A stretch of 64,000 bases of DNA from Roseibium sp. MMSF_3544 (GCF_030732845.1 NZ_JASHKA010000026.1:16685-80684); one strand, 5' to 3'. Shown: positions 35,418 to 44,161, counted from the stretch's first letter. Translations and numbers: made by a program. The notes: a model not told the origin generated them from the sequence alone.

Positions 35418-36446
35418 TTGAAGACGGTTTTTTCTGACCTCCAGCTCGCGCATGCGCCGTCTCAGGAGATTTCAGACGGCGAACTGAAACCGGCGGTCGA
35501 AATACCGAGCCGGGCTGAAATCGTTCTGAAAACCGTCAAGGAGCGTAAAGTCGGCGAAGTGCTTGCGCCTGGCGACTTTCCGATCCGGCCTTTGCATCGG
35601 GTCCACGCGCCGCACTATGTTTCGTTCCTGGAAGGCTTCTGGGACAGGTGGACGGCTGCGGGCAGGGTAAATGAGGCATTCCCGTTTGTCTGGCCCATCA
35701 GAAGCCTGCGCCAGGACGTTGAAATCGACCACATTGACGGCCTGTTGGGACGTTACTCCATGGACGCAGGGACGCCCCTGGGGGAGCACACCTACAAGGC
35801 AGCACGTGCATCCGCGGACACCGCACTGACGGCCGCCAAGCTGCTTCTGGATGGAGACCAGTCCGCTTTCGCGCTCTGCCGGCCGCCGGGGCACCACGCC
35901 GGGTTCGATTTCTTTGGTGGCTACTGTTTTTTCAACAACGCTGCCGTCGCGGCGCAATATCTGCGTGACAACGGGTTGAACCGGGTCGCCATTCTGGATG
36001 TCGACTACCATCATGGCAACGGGACACAGGCGCTGTTCTACGACCGTCCCGATATTCTGTTCCTCTCGATCCACGCCGATCCGAAGGACGAATACCCTTA
36101 CTTCCTGGGGTATGCGGATGAGACCGGCGAGCATGCCGGCACAGGGTTTACGCGCAATTGGCCGCTTCCGCTCGGCACCGACTGGGAGGGTTATACGCAA
36201 GCCCTGGAAGAAGCCTGCCGCTGGCTTTTGGTCTACAAGCCCGATGCGATGATCGTGTCACTTGGCCTGGACTGTTTTGAGAAGGATCCGATCTCCGGCT
36301 TCAAGTTCAAGAGCGAGGATTACATTCTCCTTGGCCAGCGGCTTGCAAAGGTAGGTGTTCCCACCCTGTTTCTCCTGGAGGGAGGATACGCCGTGGACGC
36401 GCTTGGAACCAATTGCGTCAACGTGCTGGAAGGCTTTGAAGGCTGA
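35418..36446 (+). CDS. Histone-deacetylase-family amidohydrolase (acetylpolyamine amidohydrolase-like)
   Basis: A 342-residue zinc amidohydrolase of the arginase-deacetylase fold. The catalytic His pair is in R-P-P-G-H-H-A-G, the metal ligands in D-V-D-Y-H-H-G-N-G-T, the third ligand in S-L-G-L-D-C-F, and the Gly loop L-E-G-G-Y ends the site. Length and the N-terminal part resemble bacterial acetylpolyamine amidohydrolases more than class-II HDACs, so deacetylation of acetylated polyamines is the likely role. The start is a TTG at 35418 after GAGGGGG. Its end overlaps the convergent HAD gene by 29 bases. Confidence 0.88.
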   Translation: MKTVFSDLQLAHAPSQEISDGELKPAVEIPSRAEIVLKTVKERKVGEVLAPGDFPIRPLHRVHAPHYVSFLEGFWDRWTAAGRVNEAFPFVWPIRSLRQDVEIDHIDGLLGRYSMDAGTPLGEHTYKAARASADTALTAAKLLLDGDQSAFALCRPPGHHAGFDFFGGYCFFNNAAVAAQYLRDNGLNRVAILDVDYHHGNGTQALFYDRPDILFLSIHADPKDEYPYFLGYADETGEHAGTGFTRNWPLPLGTDWEGYTQALEEACRWLLVYKPDAMIVSLGLDCFEKDPISGFKFKSEDYILLGQRLAKVGVPTLFLLEGGYAVDALGTNCVNVLEGFEG

Positions 36447-37056
36447 GCAGTCCAAGGCGGTCAAGATCTTCGCGAAGCGCCTCTGCAGAGTGGAAATGAT
36501 GGGCCGTCATGCCGGCATCACGTGCTGCCAGAACATTTGCGTGCGAGTCGTCGATAAACAGGCAGGTTTCAGGCTTTAGGTCATTGCGGCTGAACAGGAC
36601 CTCATAGATGCGCCGATCCGGCTTGATCAGCCTTTCCTCCGCCGAAACGACAATGTCCAGAAAGCTGGTCTTGAGAAACGGAAATCTTGCTTGTGCTTCA
36701 AGGAACTTTTCGGACGAAAAATTTGTAATGGCATAAAGCGGAATGCCCTGTTCCCTCAGGGCTTCCAGAAGGCTTGCCGTGCCTGGAACCTCTCCCGGGA
36801 CCATGTCGTGCCAGTGGTCCGAATAGGCGGCGATCAGGTCCGTTTTGTCCGGAAACTGTTCACTTAGCGTCGCAATTGCCTCCTCCCAGGAGCGGCCAAG
36901 ATCCTGCTGCACGTTCCAGTCAGCTGTGCAAACTGTTTCCAGAAAGGTCTTTCGCTCCAGCTCATCGGGAATGAGGCGCCGGTAAAGAAATTCGGGATTC
37001 CATTCAATCAGGACATTACCTATATCGAAGACAACGGTCGTGATAGCATCGCGCAT
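36418..37056 (-). CDS. HAD-superfamily hydrolase
   Basis: A 212-residue haloacid-dehalogenase-type phosphatase. Motif I reads F-D-I-G-N-V-L with Gly-Asn where the second Asp is usual, a variant known in the YihX/haloacid-dehalogenase-like (HAD-IA) group; motif II is I-T-N-F-S, motif III K-P-D, and motif IV F-I-D-D-S. The cap domain lies at roughly residues 15-95. Substrate is unknown; relatives dephosphorylate alpha-D-glucose-1-phosphate. It overlaps the preceding deacetylase tail to tail. Confidence 0.88.
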   Translation of the reverse strand: MRDAITTVVFDIGNVLIEWNPEFLYRRLIPDELERKTFLETVCTADWNVQQDLGRSWEEAIATLSEQFPDKTDLIAAYSDHWHDMVPGEVPGTASLLEALREQGIPLYAITNFSSEKFLEAQARFPFLKTSFLDIVVSAEERLIKPDRRIYEVLFSRNDLKPETCLFIDDSHANVLAARDAGMTAHHFHSAEALREDLDRLGLLSLQSLPAR

Positions 37057-37138
37057 TGAGCAGTCCAGTCTGGTTTGTGAGCGATTCTTCGGGCGGGAAA
37101 AGAATTTATTAATTCTGTCAAAGAGTTATGACGGGACT

Positions 37139-38080
37139 ATGTTTTTGGTCAATTGGACGAGATTTTTTACGCTGATTCTCGCGCTGGTCTGTCTGGTCAA
37201 TTCTGCGGAGGCCGAAGACCTTTCGGACATGCCGGATCGCCTGCGCCTCGGCGTTGTGGTCGCTTCTGACGAGAATGCGCGCCAACGTGTCGAACCCTTT
37301 CGCCTTGCGCTGGAGGAAATCGCCGACTTGCCCGTCGACCTGTTTCTCCTCGATACGCTTGGAGAAGCTGTTGAGGGGATCGCCAACGGGCGCATCGACT
37401 ATGTCCGGTTGTCTCCTTCCGCCTATGCGGCTGCACATCGGCTCTGCGAATGCGTAGAACCGCTGGTCACGGCAGGGCCGGACGATTTTCCCGCACGGTT
37501 CTATGCGATACTGGTCGGCAAGCGTGGAGCTGAAAAAACTTCGCTGGAAGATCTGAAAGGTACACGGCTTGCGGTTGGTAACAAGCACGCGGTCGCCGCG
37601 TTCCGGGTACCGCTTGCCAATCTTGCTGCTGACGGAATTGATGCGCGCAGCCATTTCCAGACCCTGGTGGAAGTCCAGAACCCTGTTGAAGGCATCCGGG
37701 CGCTTCTGGATGGGCGCGTGCAGGCCACTCTTGCCTGGTCGAGCCTGGCAGGAGAGGCCAAGAACGGGTTCACGGCAGGCACTTTGAATGACTATTACGT
37801 CTCTGGCGGCAAGGGGTTCAAGGATCTGGAAATCGTTTGGAGGTCGCCGCCCATTCCCTATTCGGCCCACAGCATCAACAAGGGCATGCCTGATGCCCTC
37901 AAACGGCGCCTGCGTGCCGGACTGATGGACATGCGCCGCGAGGCTCCCGACGCCTATCTTGCAATCGAGCCCGATCTGCCCGGCGGTTTCGAACCGGTCG
38001 TGCATGCCGACTACCGGCCTGTCCTCAGAACATTTGAAGACGACTTGGCCGTTTTGCTCGACCCGGCTGACAGGCGTTAA
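37139..38080 (+). CDS. PhnD-like phosphate/phosphonate periplasmic binding protein
   Basis: A 313-residue protein with a signal peptide (ending near A-E-A, residue 20) and the phosphate/phosphite/phosphonate binding-protein fold: L-R-L-G-V-V-V at the start of the mature part, I-D-Y-V-R-L-S-P-S-A-Y, V-G-K-R-G, and L-K-G-T-R-L-A-V-G. No permease or ATPase gene is adjacent, so it is an orphan binding protein, perhaps a sensor or partner of a transporter elsewhere. ATG 37139 is used because the longer frame to 37040 would overlap the divergent HAD gene and hide the signal peptide. Confidence 0.82.
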   Translation: MFLVNWTRFFTLILALVCLVNSAEAEDLSDMPDRLRLGVVVASDENARQRVEPFRLALEEIADLPVDLFLLDTLGEAVEGIANGRIDYVRLSPSAYAAAHRLCECVEPLVTAGPDDFPARFYAILVGKRGAEKTSLEDLKGTRLAVGNKHAVAAFRVPLANLAADGIDARSHFQTLVEVQNPVEGIRALLDGRVQATLAWSSLAGEAKNGFTAGTLNDYYVSGGKGFKDLEIVWRSPPIPYSAHSINKGMPDALKRRLRAGLMDMRREAPDAYLAIEPDLPGGFEPVVHADYRPVLRTFEDDLAVLLDPADRR

Positions 38081-38091
38081 ACGGGCCGCGG

Positions 38092-39261
38092 TTAGGCTTG
38101 CATCAGGGCGTGTGTGTGCCGGCGGATCATTTCTTCTTCATTGGTCGGGATTACCAGGACATTGATGCGTGATGCTTTGGCGGAAATATCCGTTGCGCCT
38201 TCCCGGTTCTTGACCGGGTCAACGGAAAGCCCCAGCCAGTCTTGATCCGCACACACCTTTTCCCGGATGAGTGCCGCGTTTTCGCCGATACCGCCGGTAA
38301 ACACCAGCGTGTCCAATCCCTTAAGCACCGCCGCCATGGCGCCGAGTTCACGCCTGATGCGAAAAACAAAATAGTCGATCGCTTCCGCGGCCTTCGGGTC
38401 GCTGCTTTCGGTCAGGGTGCGCATATCCTGGCTGATGCCGGAAAGACCTTTCAGGCCGGACTCCTTGTATAGAAGATCGGAGACTGCGTCGGGTGACATG
38501 CCTTTTGTGGTTAGGAGGTAGAGAACGACACCCGGGTCGAGCTGTCCGCAGCGCGTTCCCATCGGCAACCCGTCCAGAGCAGTAAAACCCATTGTCGAAC
38601 CGATGCTTTGACCGTCGCGGATTGCGCACATGGAAGCCCCGTTGCCCAAATGGGCCACGATCACTCTGCCGGCATAGGTCTCGGGAGCGGTCTGCTTGAG
38701 ATGGCTGCAGATATATTCGTAGGACAGGCCGTGAAAGCCGTAACGGCGGACACCTTCGTCATAAAGCGGCCGCGGCAGGGCGAATGTATCGTTTACCCAT
38801 GGGTGCTTGCGATGGAAGGCGGTGTCGAAACAGGCAGTCTGCAAGGCCGTCGGAAAGGCCGCGTGCGCCGCTTCGATCCCGGCAAGATTATGTGGCTGGT
38901 GCAACGGCGCCAGCGGCTGAAGCTTCTTCAGATCCGCAATCACAGCGTCCGTCAGCTTTAAGGGAGCTGCATGCGATGTGCCACCGTGAACGACCCGGTG
39001 ACCGACCGCATCGACCGCTTGACCTTTCAGCTCTTCTTCGAGAACCGGGAGGAGCGCCGCCAGCGCGGTCTGGTGGCTGTGGCCTTCCTCAGGTGTCAGC
39101 GGCCGGTCGATAGAGGTGCCGGTCACCTCGGAGTGCAGCTTGATATGCGGCGCGGCACCGAGACCGGAAATTTGCCCGTCGAGCTGGACCGTCGCTCCAA
39201 GATAAAGCGTGAATTTGATCGAAGACGAACCGGAATTGAGGACCAGTATGACCGGAGCCAT
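38092..39261 (-). CDS. ackA: Acetate kinase
   Basis: A 389-residue acetate kinase (acetyl phosphate plus ADP to acetate plus ATP, reversible). The N-terminal L-N-S-G-S-S-S-I-K-F, H-R-V-V-H-G-G, the long A-H-L-G-N-G-A-S block with G-S-T-M-G-F-T-A-L-D-G-L, and F-T-G-G-I-G-E-N-A are all intact. GAGGAGG precedes ATG 39261. It begins one base from the end of the MaoC-Pta gene, so the two are cotranscribed and form the acetyl-CoA/acetate branch. Confidence 0.95.
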   Translation of the reverse strand: MAPVILVLNSGSSSIKFTLYLGATVQLDGQISGLGAAPHIKLHSEVTGTSIDRPLTPEEGHSHQTALAALLPVLEEELKGQAVDAVGHRVVHGGTSHAAPLKLTDAVIADLKKLQPLAPLHQPHNLAGIEAAHAAFPTALQTACFDTAFHRKHPWVNDTFALPRPLYDEGVRRYGFHGLSYEYICSHLKQTAPETYAGRVIVAHLGNGASMCAIRDGQSIGSTMGFTALDGLPMGTRCGQLDPGVVLYLLTTKGMSPDAVSDLLYKESGLKGLSGISQDMRTLTESSDPKAAEAIDYFVFRIRRELGAMAAVLKGLDTLVFTGGIGENAALIREKVCADQDWLGLSVDPVKNREGATDISAKASRINVLVIPTNEEEMIRRHTHALMQA

Positions 39262-39262
39262 A

Positions 39263-40675
39263 TCAGTCCTCCTCGCGGTCGAGAATGCCGACCGGAGCAC
39301 CGTTTGCCTGCCAGTGCACATAAAGCAGGGCAAGCGCGCAAGAGGCCAGCCGGGCCCGGCCGTCATCGGCTCGGCTTGTCAGCATGACCGGAACCTTTGC
39401 GCCGATGACAAGGCCTGCGGCCTCCGCGTGGGCGATGAACGTCAGTTCCTTGGCCAGCATGTTGCCCGCCTCAAGGTTGGGCACGATCAGGACTTCCGCG
39501 TGTCCGGCCACAAGCGACGTGATGCCCTTCGTGCGGGCCGCCTGAACGTCAATCGCATTGTCCATGGCCAGGGGACCGTCGACGACCGCTCCGGTGATCT
39601 GTCCGCGTTCGGCCATTTTGGAAAGAACCGCGGCATCCAGGCTTGACGGGATTGCCGGGTTCACGGTCTCGATCGCTGAGAGAATGCCGACGCGAGGCGT
39701 TTCAAGACCCAGCGACCGGGCCGCGTCGATGGCATTTTGCGTGATGTCGACCTTGGTGTTGAGGTCCGGCGTAATGTTGATCGCCGCATCGGAGATCAGG
39801 ACGGGCGTTTTTCGGCCCGGAATGTCCATGACAAAGACATGGCTGATCCGGCGCTTGGTTCTGAGACCGCCATCGCGTTTCACCACGTGATGCAGAAGAT
39901 GATCTGTGTGCAGGTGGCCTTTCATGACCGCCTTGACCTTGCCTTCATGTACCATCGCGACCGCGCGGCCGGCTGCTTCCATCTCATCCTCGATGTCAAT
40001 CAGCTGATACGGGCTGATATCCTCATCGAGTTCCTTTGCGGCGTTTTCGATCCTGTCTTTCGCTCCGATGAGGATTGGGTGAATCAGCCCTTCGCGCGCG
40101 GCCATCAATGCGCCGTCGAGAGAATTGGGATCGTCCGGGGCCGCAACCGCAGTCGGCAATGCGGGCAGTGTTTTCGCCATTTCAATCATTCTGTTGAAGT
40201 GTCGATGCCGTTGCACGAGAAGGGCCGGAATGTCGCTTGAGTCGAATTCGATCGGTTCCGTCGGGGCCGCGACCTCAGCAACGCCCTCCACGAGACGAAC
40301 ACCGTCGCCGCGTGTGACGGTAAGATCGAAGATTACGATATTGTTCGGCCTTTTTTCCGTTGCCGTGACTTTCACGTGCAAATGGTCGCCGACGGCCGCT
40401 GCCCCGAGGAAGCGGAAGGATTGTGACTTGTAGACGGTGCCGGGGCCGGGGAGGATGTTGCCGAGGACAGCCGATGCAAGTCCACCGACCCACATGGCGG
40501 GTGCCACCGGCTTGTCGACCTTGCCGTCGCCGGTCCAGTCCGTGTCGGGCAGGTGGATCGGATTGCGATTGCCGGAGGCATGCGCGAATACCAGCAGATC
40601 GTTGCTTGAACACTCGCGAACGATTTCCGCTGAATCGCCAACGGAAATCTGCTCATAGGTCTTGTTTGTCGCCAT
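39263..40675 (-). CDS. Bifunctional MaoC-like hydratase / phosphate acetyl(butyryl)transferase
   Basis: A 470-residue fusion. Residues 1-145 are a MaoC-type hot-dog domain (F-A-H-A-S-G-N-R-N-P-I-H-L as the hydratase motif). Residues from about 165 on are a PTA/PTB phosphotransacylase, with N-I-T-P-D-L-N-T-K-V-D-I-T-Q and the closing V-P-V-M-L-T-S-R-A-D. The transferase makes acetyl phosphate from acetyl-CoA for AckA. The hydratase domain suggests a link to hydroxyacyl/enoyl-CoA or butyryl-CoA metabolism; whether it is active is not clear. The fusion occurs in other proteobacteria next to ackA, as here. Confidence 0.92.
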   Translation of the reverse strand: MATNKTYEQISVGDSAEIVRECSSNDLLVFAHASGNRNPIHLPDTDWTGDGKVDKPVAPAMWVGGLASAVLGNILPGPGTVYKSQSFRFLGAAAVGDHLHVKVTATEKRPNNIVIFDLTVTRGDGVRLVEGVAEVAAPTEPIEFDSSDIPALLVQRHRHFNRMIEMAKTLPALPTAVAAPDDPNSLDGALMAAREGLIHPILIGAKDRIENAAKELDEDISPYQLIDIEDEMEAAGRAVAMVHEGKVKAVMKGHLHTDHLLHHVVKRDGGLRTKRRISHVFVMDIPGRKTPVLISDAAINITPDLNTKVDITQNAIDAARSLGLETPRVGILSAIETVNPAIPSSLDAAVLSKMAERGQITGAVVDGPLAMDNAIDVQAARTKGITSLVAGHAEVLIVPNLEAGNMLAKELTFIAHAEAAGLVIGAKVPVMLTSRADDGRARLASCALALLYVHWQANGAPVGILDREED

Positions 40676-40793
40676 CGGTTAAAATCTCTGACTGAATCGG
40701 TATTGTTGCAGCGCAACACTCAGCCGAGACCATACCCGGATAATACGACGATACAAATACTGGAAACGTGTTTGCGGTTTTCCCGAATCGGGT

Positions 40794-41408
40794 TCAACAG
40801 TTGCTGCAGGTCACTGTACCGGTGATCCGCGGCGTCAGATAATAGGTATCTGTGAGGTCGAGTGCTGATGGGCTCCAGTCGAAGATACTGGAGAACGCGC
40901 CGGCGAAATTCGGAGTGTAGGTCAGGTTGGTCTGACCGACGACAATCGACGTGTTTGCAACGGCGACGGTACCGGGCAATGTGATCGGCGGTGCGGACCC
41001 TGCTGTCCAGGGCACGGTTCCTGCGGTGTCCCTGCTCCAGTCGACGCTGGCATCGCCGTCTTCATCGAAAGTAATGCTGGCGACGATGACTTGCAGGTTG
41101 TCGGACGGATAGGGATCCAGAATTTTCTCGCCGATATCCAGCAGCGAATCGAGGTCGCCGCTGGAAACTGCTTCTTCCTGGGCTATCAAGTCGGCAATAG
41201 AGTTGGCTATGCGGCTGACTTTTCTGTCCTGGTTGAGCGCATCGGCCAGTTCGGTCATTCCAATCAGCAGGAAGAACATGAACGGCAGGATCATGGCGAA
41301 TTCCACAGCGGACACGGCGCGATTGTCGCGCCAAAGACCGGAAACCCGGTCCGCGATCACACGGCCTTTGTCTGCAAGGCGTGTCCTGAAATCATTCCCA
41401 GGGTTCAT
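40794..41408 (-). CDS. TadE/TadG-like minor pseudopilin of the Flp pilus
   Basis: A 204-residue protein with the TadE signature near residue 30: N-R-A-V-S-A-V-E-F-A-M-I-L-P, where Glu follows the processing site, then one membrane helix (F-M-F-F-L-L-I-G-M-T-E-L-A) and a periplasmic domain ending with a Cys pair (C-S-N-C). It lies directly after the other TadE gene; ATG 41408 gives a 17-base overlap with that gene's end, and an earlier ATG at 41465 is less likely. These proteins are processed like pilins and are needed for Flp pilus assembly. Confidence 0.82.
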   Translation of the reverse strand: MNPGNDFRTRLADKGRVIADRVSGLWRDNRAVSAVEFAMILPFMFFLLIGMTELADALNQDRKVSRIANSIADLIAQEEAVSSGDLDSLLDIGEKILDPYPSDNLQVIVASITFDEDGDASVDWSRDTAGTVPWTAGSAPPITLPGTVAVANTSIVVGQTNLTYTPNFAGAFSSIFDWSPSALDLTDTYYLTPRITGTVTCSNC

Positions 41409-41946
41409 TGCGGAATACCATTGTTGATGTGAGGTTGCGTTCTGTGCCGTTGTCATCGAGAGCAAGGTTCAATGCCGACGTCATCATCGGCCATTTGTAA
41501 ATGACCTTGACGACCACGATGCTTCCCGCGCCGCCGATGTCGTAGGTGAGGTCGTCATCCTCTTTGAGGTTGCCGTCTTCATCGTAAAGACTGTCCGTCG
41601 AACCGGCATCGGCAAAGGTATCGACACTCTCTACCTCAAGGACAATCCTGTCGGTGTCGCACATGAATGTCGGCATGAAACCGCAGATCGAATTTTTGAA
41701 ATCGGCGGTGTTGTTTATGTCTGCGTGTTGTCCGGTTCTGATCAAACGCGCGGCGCTGATGACCGAGTTGTCGACAAGGCGGTTCACGAACATCGCGATG
41801 CCGACTTCCATGATGCCGAAAACGAGAATGAAAAAGGGCAAGGCCACCATCGAAAACTCGATGGCGGTCACACCTTCACGATCCTTCAGGAAAGACCGTA
41901 ACTTCCTGCTACCTAAAAACCGCCGGTGTTTGACCTTGCCACTCAT
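41392..41946 (-). CDS. tadE: TadE-like pseudopilin
   Basis: A 184-residue membrane protein with the pseudopilin motif R-E-G-V-T-A-I-E-F-S-M-V-A-L-P near residue 25, a single hydrophobic helix (F-F-I-L-V-F-G-I-M-E-V) and a periplasmic domain with two Cys (I-C-G-F and F-M-C-D). It is the second of three minus-strand pilus genes. Its upstream partner encodes a CpaC N-domain-like protein 24 bases away. TadE is a minor pilin of the Tad apparatus. Confidence 0.88.
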   Translation of the reverse strand: MSGKVKHRRFLGSRKLRSFLKDREGVTAIEFSMVALPFFILVFGIMEVGIAMFVNRLVDNSVISAARLIRTGQHADINNTADFKNSICGFMPTFMCDTDRIVLEVESVDTFADAGSTDSLYDEDGNLKEDDDLTYDIGGAGSIVVVKVIYKWPMMTSALNLALDDNGTERNLTSTMVFRNEPWE

Positions 41947-41970
41947 TGATCACTCACGTTCTCATGGCAC

Positions 41971-42432
41971 TTAGTTCGAGCCAGCTGCGCTGGCCGCCAT
42001 GGTGTTTCTGGAAGTCGCCTGTTCGGCTACTCCGTTGAAGGCTTCTGTGTTGTCGCCCAGACGCATCGTGGGCTCACAGTTCGGATTGCAGGACATTGTC
42101 GAGCGAGCCGATTTCCGGTAGACGGCGACGGTATCGTCGTCCGACGCACGCACCGTTATTGTTTCATCGACAATTGGCTTGTTGTCCTTGTCCAGGATGA
42201 CGAGATTGGTCGAGCCATAGCTTTTGCCGGTGATCACGACCGTTGTTTCGTCAAACATGGACACATCGGCGATGAACGGGTTGCCGACGATGACTGCCGA
42301 GGCGCCGTCTTCGATACGGAAGATCTTCGCCCGGTCAACTGTCACCATAACAGGTCCGTCCTGAGCCATTACGATGCTTGATTGAACTGCAAACACAAGC
42401 ACGCCAGTCCATTTCATCAGGTTCATAAACAT
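41971..42432 (-). CDS. Pilus assembly protein with CpaC/RcpA N-terminal domain only
   Basis: A 153-residue exported protein (signal peptide ends near V-M-A-Q). The mature part matches only the N-terminal domain of the CpaC secretin: V-D-R-A-K-I-F-R-I-E-D-G-A-S-A-V-I-V-G-N-P-like with D-V-S and the G-K-S-Y-G-S-T-N-L segment. A C-terminal tail with a C-N-P-N-C pair replaces the secretin domain. The full-length CpaC is encoded separately on the plus strand. It may cap or chaperone the secretin. ATG 42432 (GGAG 11 bases upstream) is chosen among three close starts. Confidence 0.82.
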   Translation of the reverse strand: MFMNLMKWTGVLVFAVQSSIVMAQDGPVMVTVDRAKIFRIEDGASAVIVGNPFIADVSMFDETTVVITGKSYGSTNLVILDKDNKPIVDETITVRASDDDTVAVYRKSARSTMSCNPNCEPTMRLGDNTEAFNGVAEQATSRNTMAASAAGSN

Positions 42433-42957
42433 GCTTATGAATACTCCATTAGTGTCGTTGCTTTCGAGATGATGCACCAAACGTGGTGAACGATCTGCTA
42501 ACGCCGCAAAAATAAGAAAAAGAACTATTGAGCTTCGAAATGCTTGGTCGAAGTCAGTGAATAGAGTGGTTTTCAGGATTTGTTTTGCCGGTCAATCAGG
42601 AAAGCAAGTTTCTGGCATGGCGAAAATTTACGATAGCGGAATATATATCTCGATTTTAGGACTAAATTAAACGAAAAATCTCTCTTCGTGTAATATGATA
42701 TCAGAAGACTTGAAGCTCTGATGGGGTTAGTTTTGTTTTTTATTTATAAATACTACAATAATAAGGGCGAATTAACTGCTTCTTATCTATACCGTTTTTT
42801 AACTATAGTTATATTTGGCAAGAAAGGGCCTGAATTAATTGGTCGCTTTAACGTGTTGGAAATTTCTCTGTCCTAGGGTGAGCCCATGTTCGAACGGACA
42901 AAAACAAGAGCCGTCGGACTTGAAGCTGTCAACTCAGTGGTACTTGGAGCAAAGAAA
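42433..42957. promoter_or_regulatory. Divergent control region between the minus-strand pilus genes and flp
   Basis: A 525-base gap, the most AT-rich part of the window, with no open frame worth calling. Three TTAAC motifs lie on the plus strand at 42772, 42799 and 42848 upstream of the pilin gene. TTAAC is the conserved core of CtrA half-sites, and CtrA controls pilin genes in Caulobacter. None has the exact TTAA-N7-TTAA spacing, so this is only suggestive. Confidence 0.4.
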
Positions 42958-43134
42958 ATGAAAACTCTTATCAACCGTTTCGTAAAAGACGAATCCGGCG
43001 CGACTGCAATCGAATATGGCCTCATCGCTGGCCTGCTTTCCGTCGTTATCATTGCAGCTGTCTCTCTGGCAGGCACCTCGCTGCAGAACGTCTTCACGTC
43101 GATTTCTGACGAACTGGACGATTCCGTAAAATAA
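42958..43134 (+). CDS. flp: Flp/Fap-type major pilin
   Basis: A 58-residue prepilin. The leader ends at Gly14 and the mature part starts A-T-A-I-E-Y-G-L-I-A-G, with Glu at +5 and Tyr at +6, the defining Flp motif for cleavage by CpaA-type peptidase. The rest is one hydrophobic helix plus a short polar tail. ATG 42958 has GGAG nine bases upstream; the frame open from 42886 adds residues that do not belong to a prepilin leader. A strong terminator follows, which fits the high expression expected of a structural pilin. Confidence 0.95.
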   Translation: MKTLINRFVKDESGATAIEYGLIAGLLSVVIIAAVSLAGTSLQNVFTSISDELDDSVK

Positions 43135-43170
43135 TAAAGCGTCGCTGGCAACAGCGTTCGCTTAGTAAGA

Positions 43171-43199
43171 AACGGGCAGGAGACTGCCCGTTTTTTTTT
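43171..43199 (+). terminator. Rho-independent terminator of flp
   Basis: A perfect nine-base-pair stem (43171-43179 with 43184-43192, GAGA loop) is followed by a run of nine T. It lies 36 bases after the pilin stop and would separate abundant pilin mRNA from cpaA. Confidence 0.93.
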
Positions 43200-43269
43200 G
43201 CCCATCCGTCTTTCGTTAACTCTCGGAATTTATGATGGGCACGGTCAAGACAAGAAGAATGGTATCGTC

Positions 43270-43785
43270 ATGATAGAGGCGGCTCTCCTGGTGGTGTTTC
43301 CAATGCTCGTTGCTTTCGGCGGCGCATCGGACATGCTGACCATGACAATCCAGAACCGGGTTTCCCTACTCTTGATCGCCGGCTTTGCAGTTGTGGCTCT
43401 GGCAACCGGTCTGTCTCTTACCGGTTGGGGAACACACGCGCTGGGGCTGCTGGTGGTCTTTCCGGTATGCTTTGCATTCTTCGCTTTCGGCTGGATGGGT
43501 GGCGGCGACGTCAAATTCATCAGCGCGATCTCTTTATGGATCGGTTTCACACCCGAGCTGGTTATCTTCCTCGTGTTCGTTTCATTCTACGGCATGCTGC
43601 TGACATTCGGTCTTTTGTATATGCGCAGCAAAATCATCTTGCCCGCGATGTTGGCGCGCCAGGAGTGGCTTGCCAGGCTTCATGACCGGAAAAGCGGGAT
43701 CCCTTACGGCATTGCGATCGCCATTGCCGGTCTGAAGGTCTATCCGACAACGATCTGGTTTCAGCAGATCGGTCAACTCTACTAA
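43270..43785 (+). CDS. cpaA: Prepilin peptidase CpaA/TadV
   Basis: A 171-residue A24-family aspartic peptidase of the inner membrane that cleaves the Flp prepilin and pseudopilins. It lacks the N-methyltransferase domain, as usual for TadV. The two catalytic aspartates are Asp21 in G-G-A-S-D-M and Asp80 in G-G-G-D-V-K-F. Five or so hydrophobic segments are visible. ATG 43270 has only a weak AAGAAG upstream; the frame runs open to 43198 inside the flp terminator, so the later start is preferred. Confidence 0.9.
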   Translation: MIEAALLVVFPMLVAFGGASDMLTMTIQNRVSLLLIAGFAVVALATGLSLTGWGTHALGLLVVFPVCFAFFAFGWMGGGDVKFISAISLWIGFTPELVIFLVFVSFYGMLLTFGLLYMRSKIILPAMLARQEWLARLHDRKSGIPYGIAIAIAGLKVYPTTIWFQQIGQLY

Positions 43786-44161
43786 AATCATTCTGTTGAA
43801 CCGGGTGACCGGCTGCGTTGCAAAGTCACTTGCTGAGTGCGCTGCTGTGCGTTGTTCGCGTCGTTATGGCGACCTTTGTGCCGGAGTTTAGGCGGACTGC
43901 GCAGGTTCATCCCTGAAATGATTTCGCAGTTTTCCCCATTTTGAAAATGTGGCGTTGTCGCGCGTGCATTAGTCATATGCACGTAATTTGGCGGAAATGG
44001 GCGATATTTTTCGCAAATTGAAGTTGAATTAAGAAGGCTTTTAGTAAAGTTAACGAAAATTAACTGAAAACTTCTACTCCTGGTTAACCATGTTTTGACC
44101 AATTACCCGTCATCCTAAGCTCACAGAACGCATCTGCGAACAGGATCATTGGGTTTTTGTC
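43786..44161. promoter_or_regulatory. cpaB operon promoter region with CtrA-like sites
   Basis: A 376-base non-coding gap before the long cpaB-tadC operon. At 44050-44064 it has TTAAC-GAAAA-TTAAC, two direct TTAA cores separated by six bases (CtrA sites usually have seven). At 44081-44090 lies the palindrome TGGTTAACCA. Both sit 70-110 bases upstream of cpaB. No gene is seen in the gap. Confidence 0.45.
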
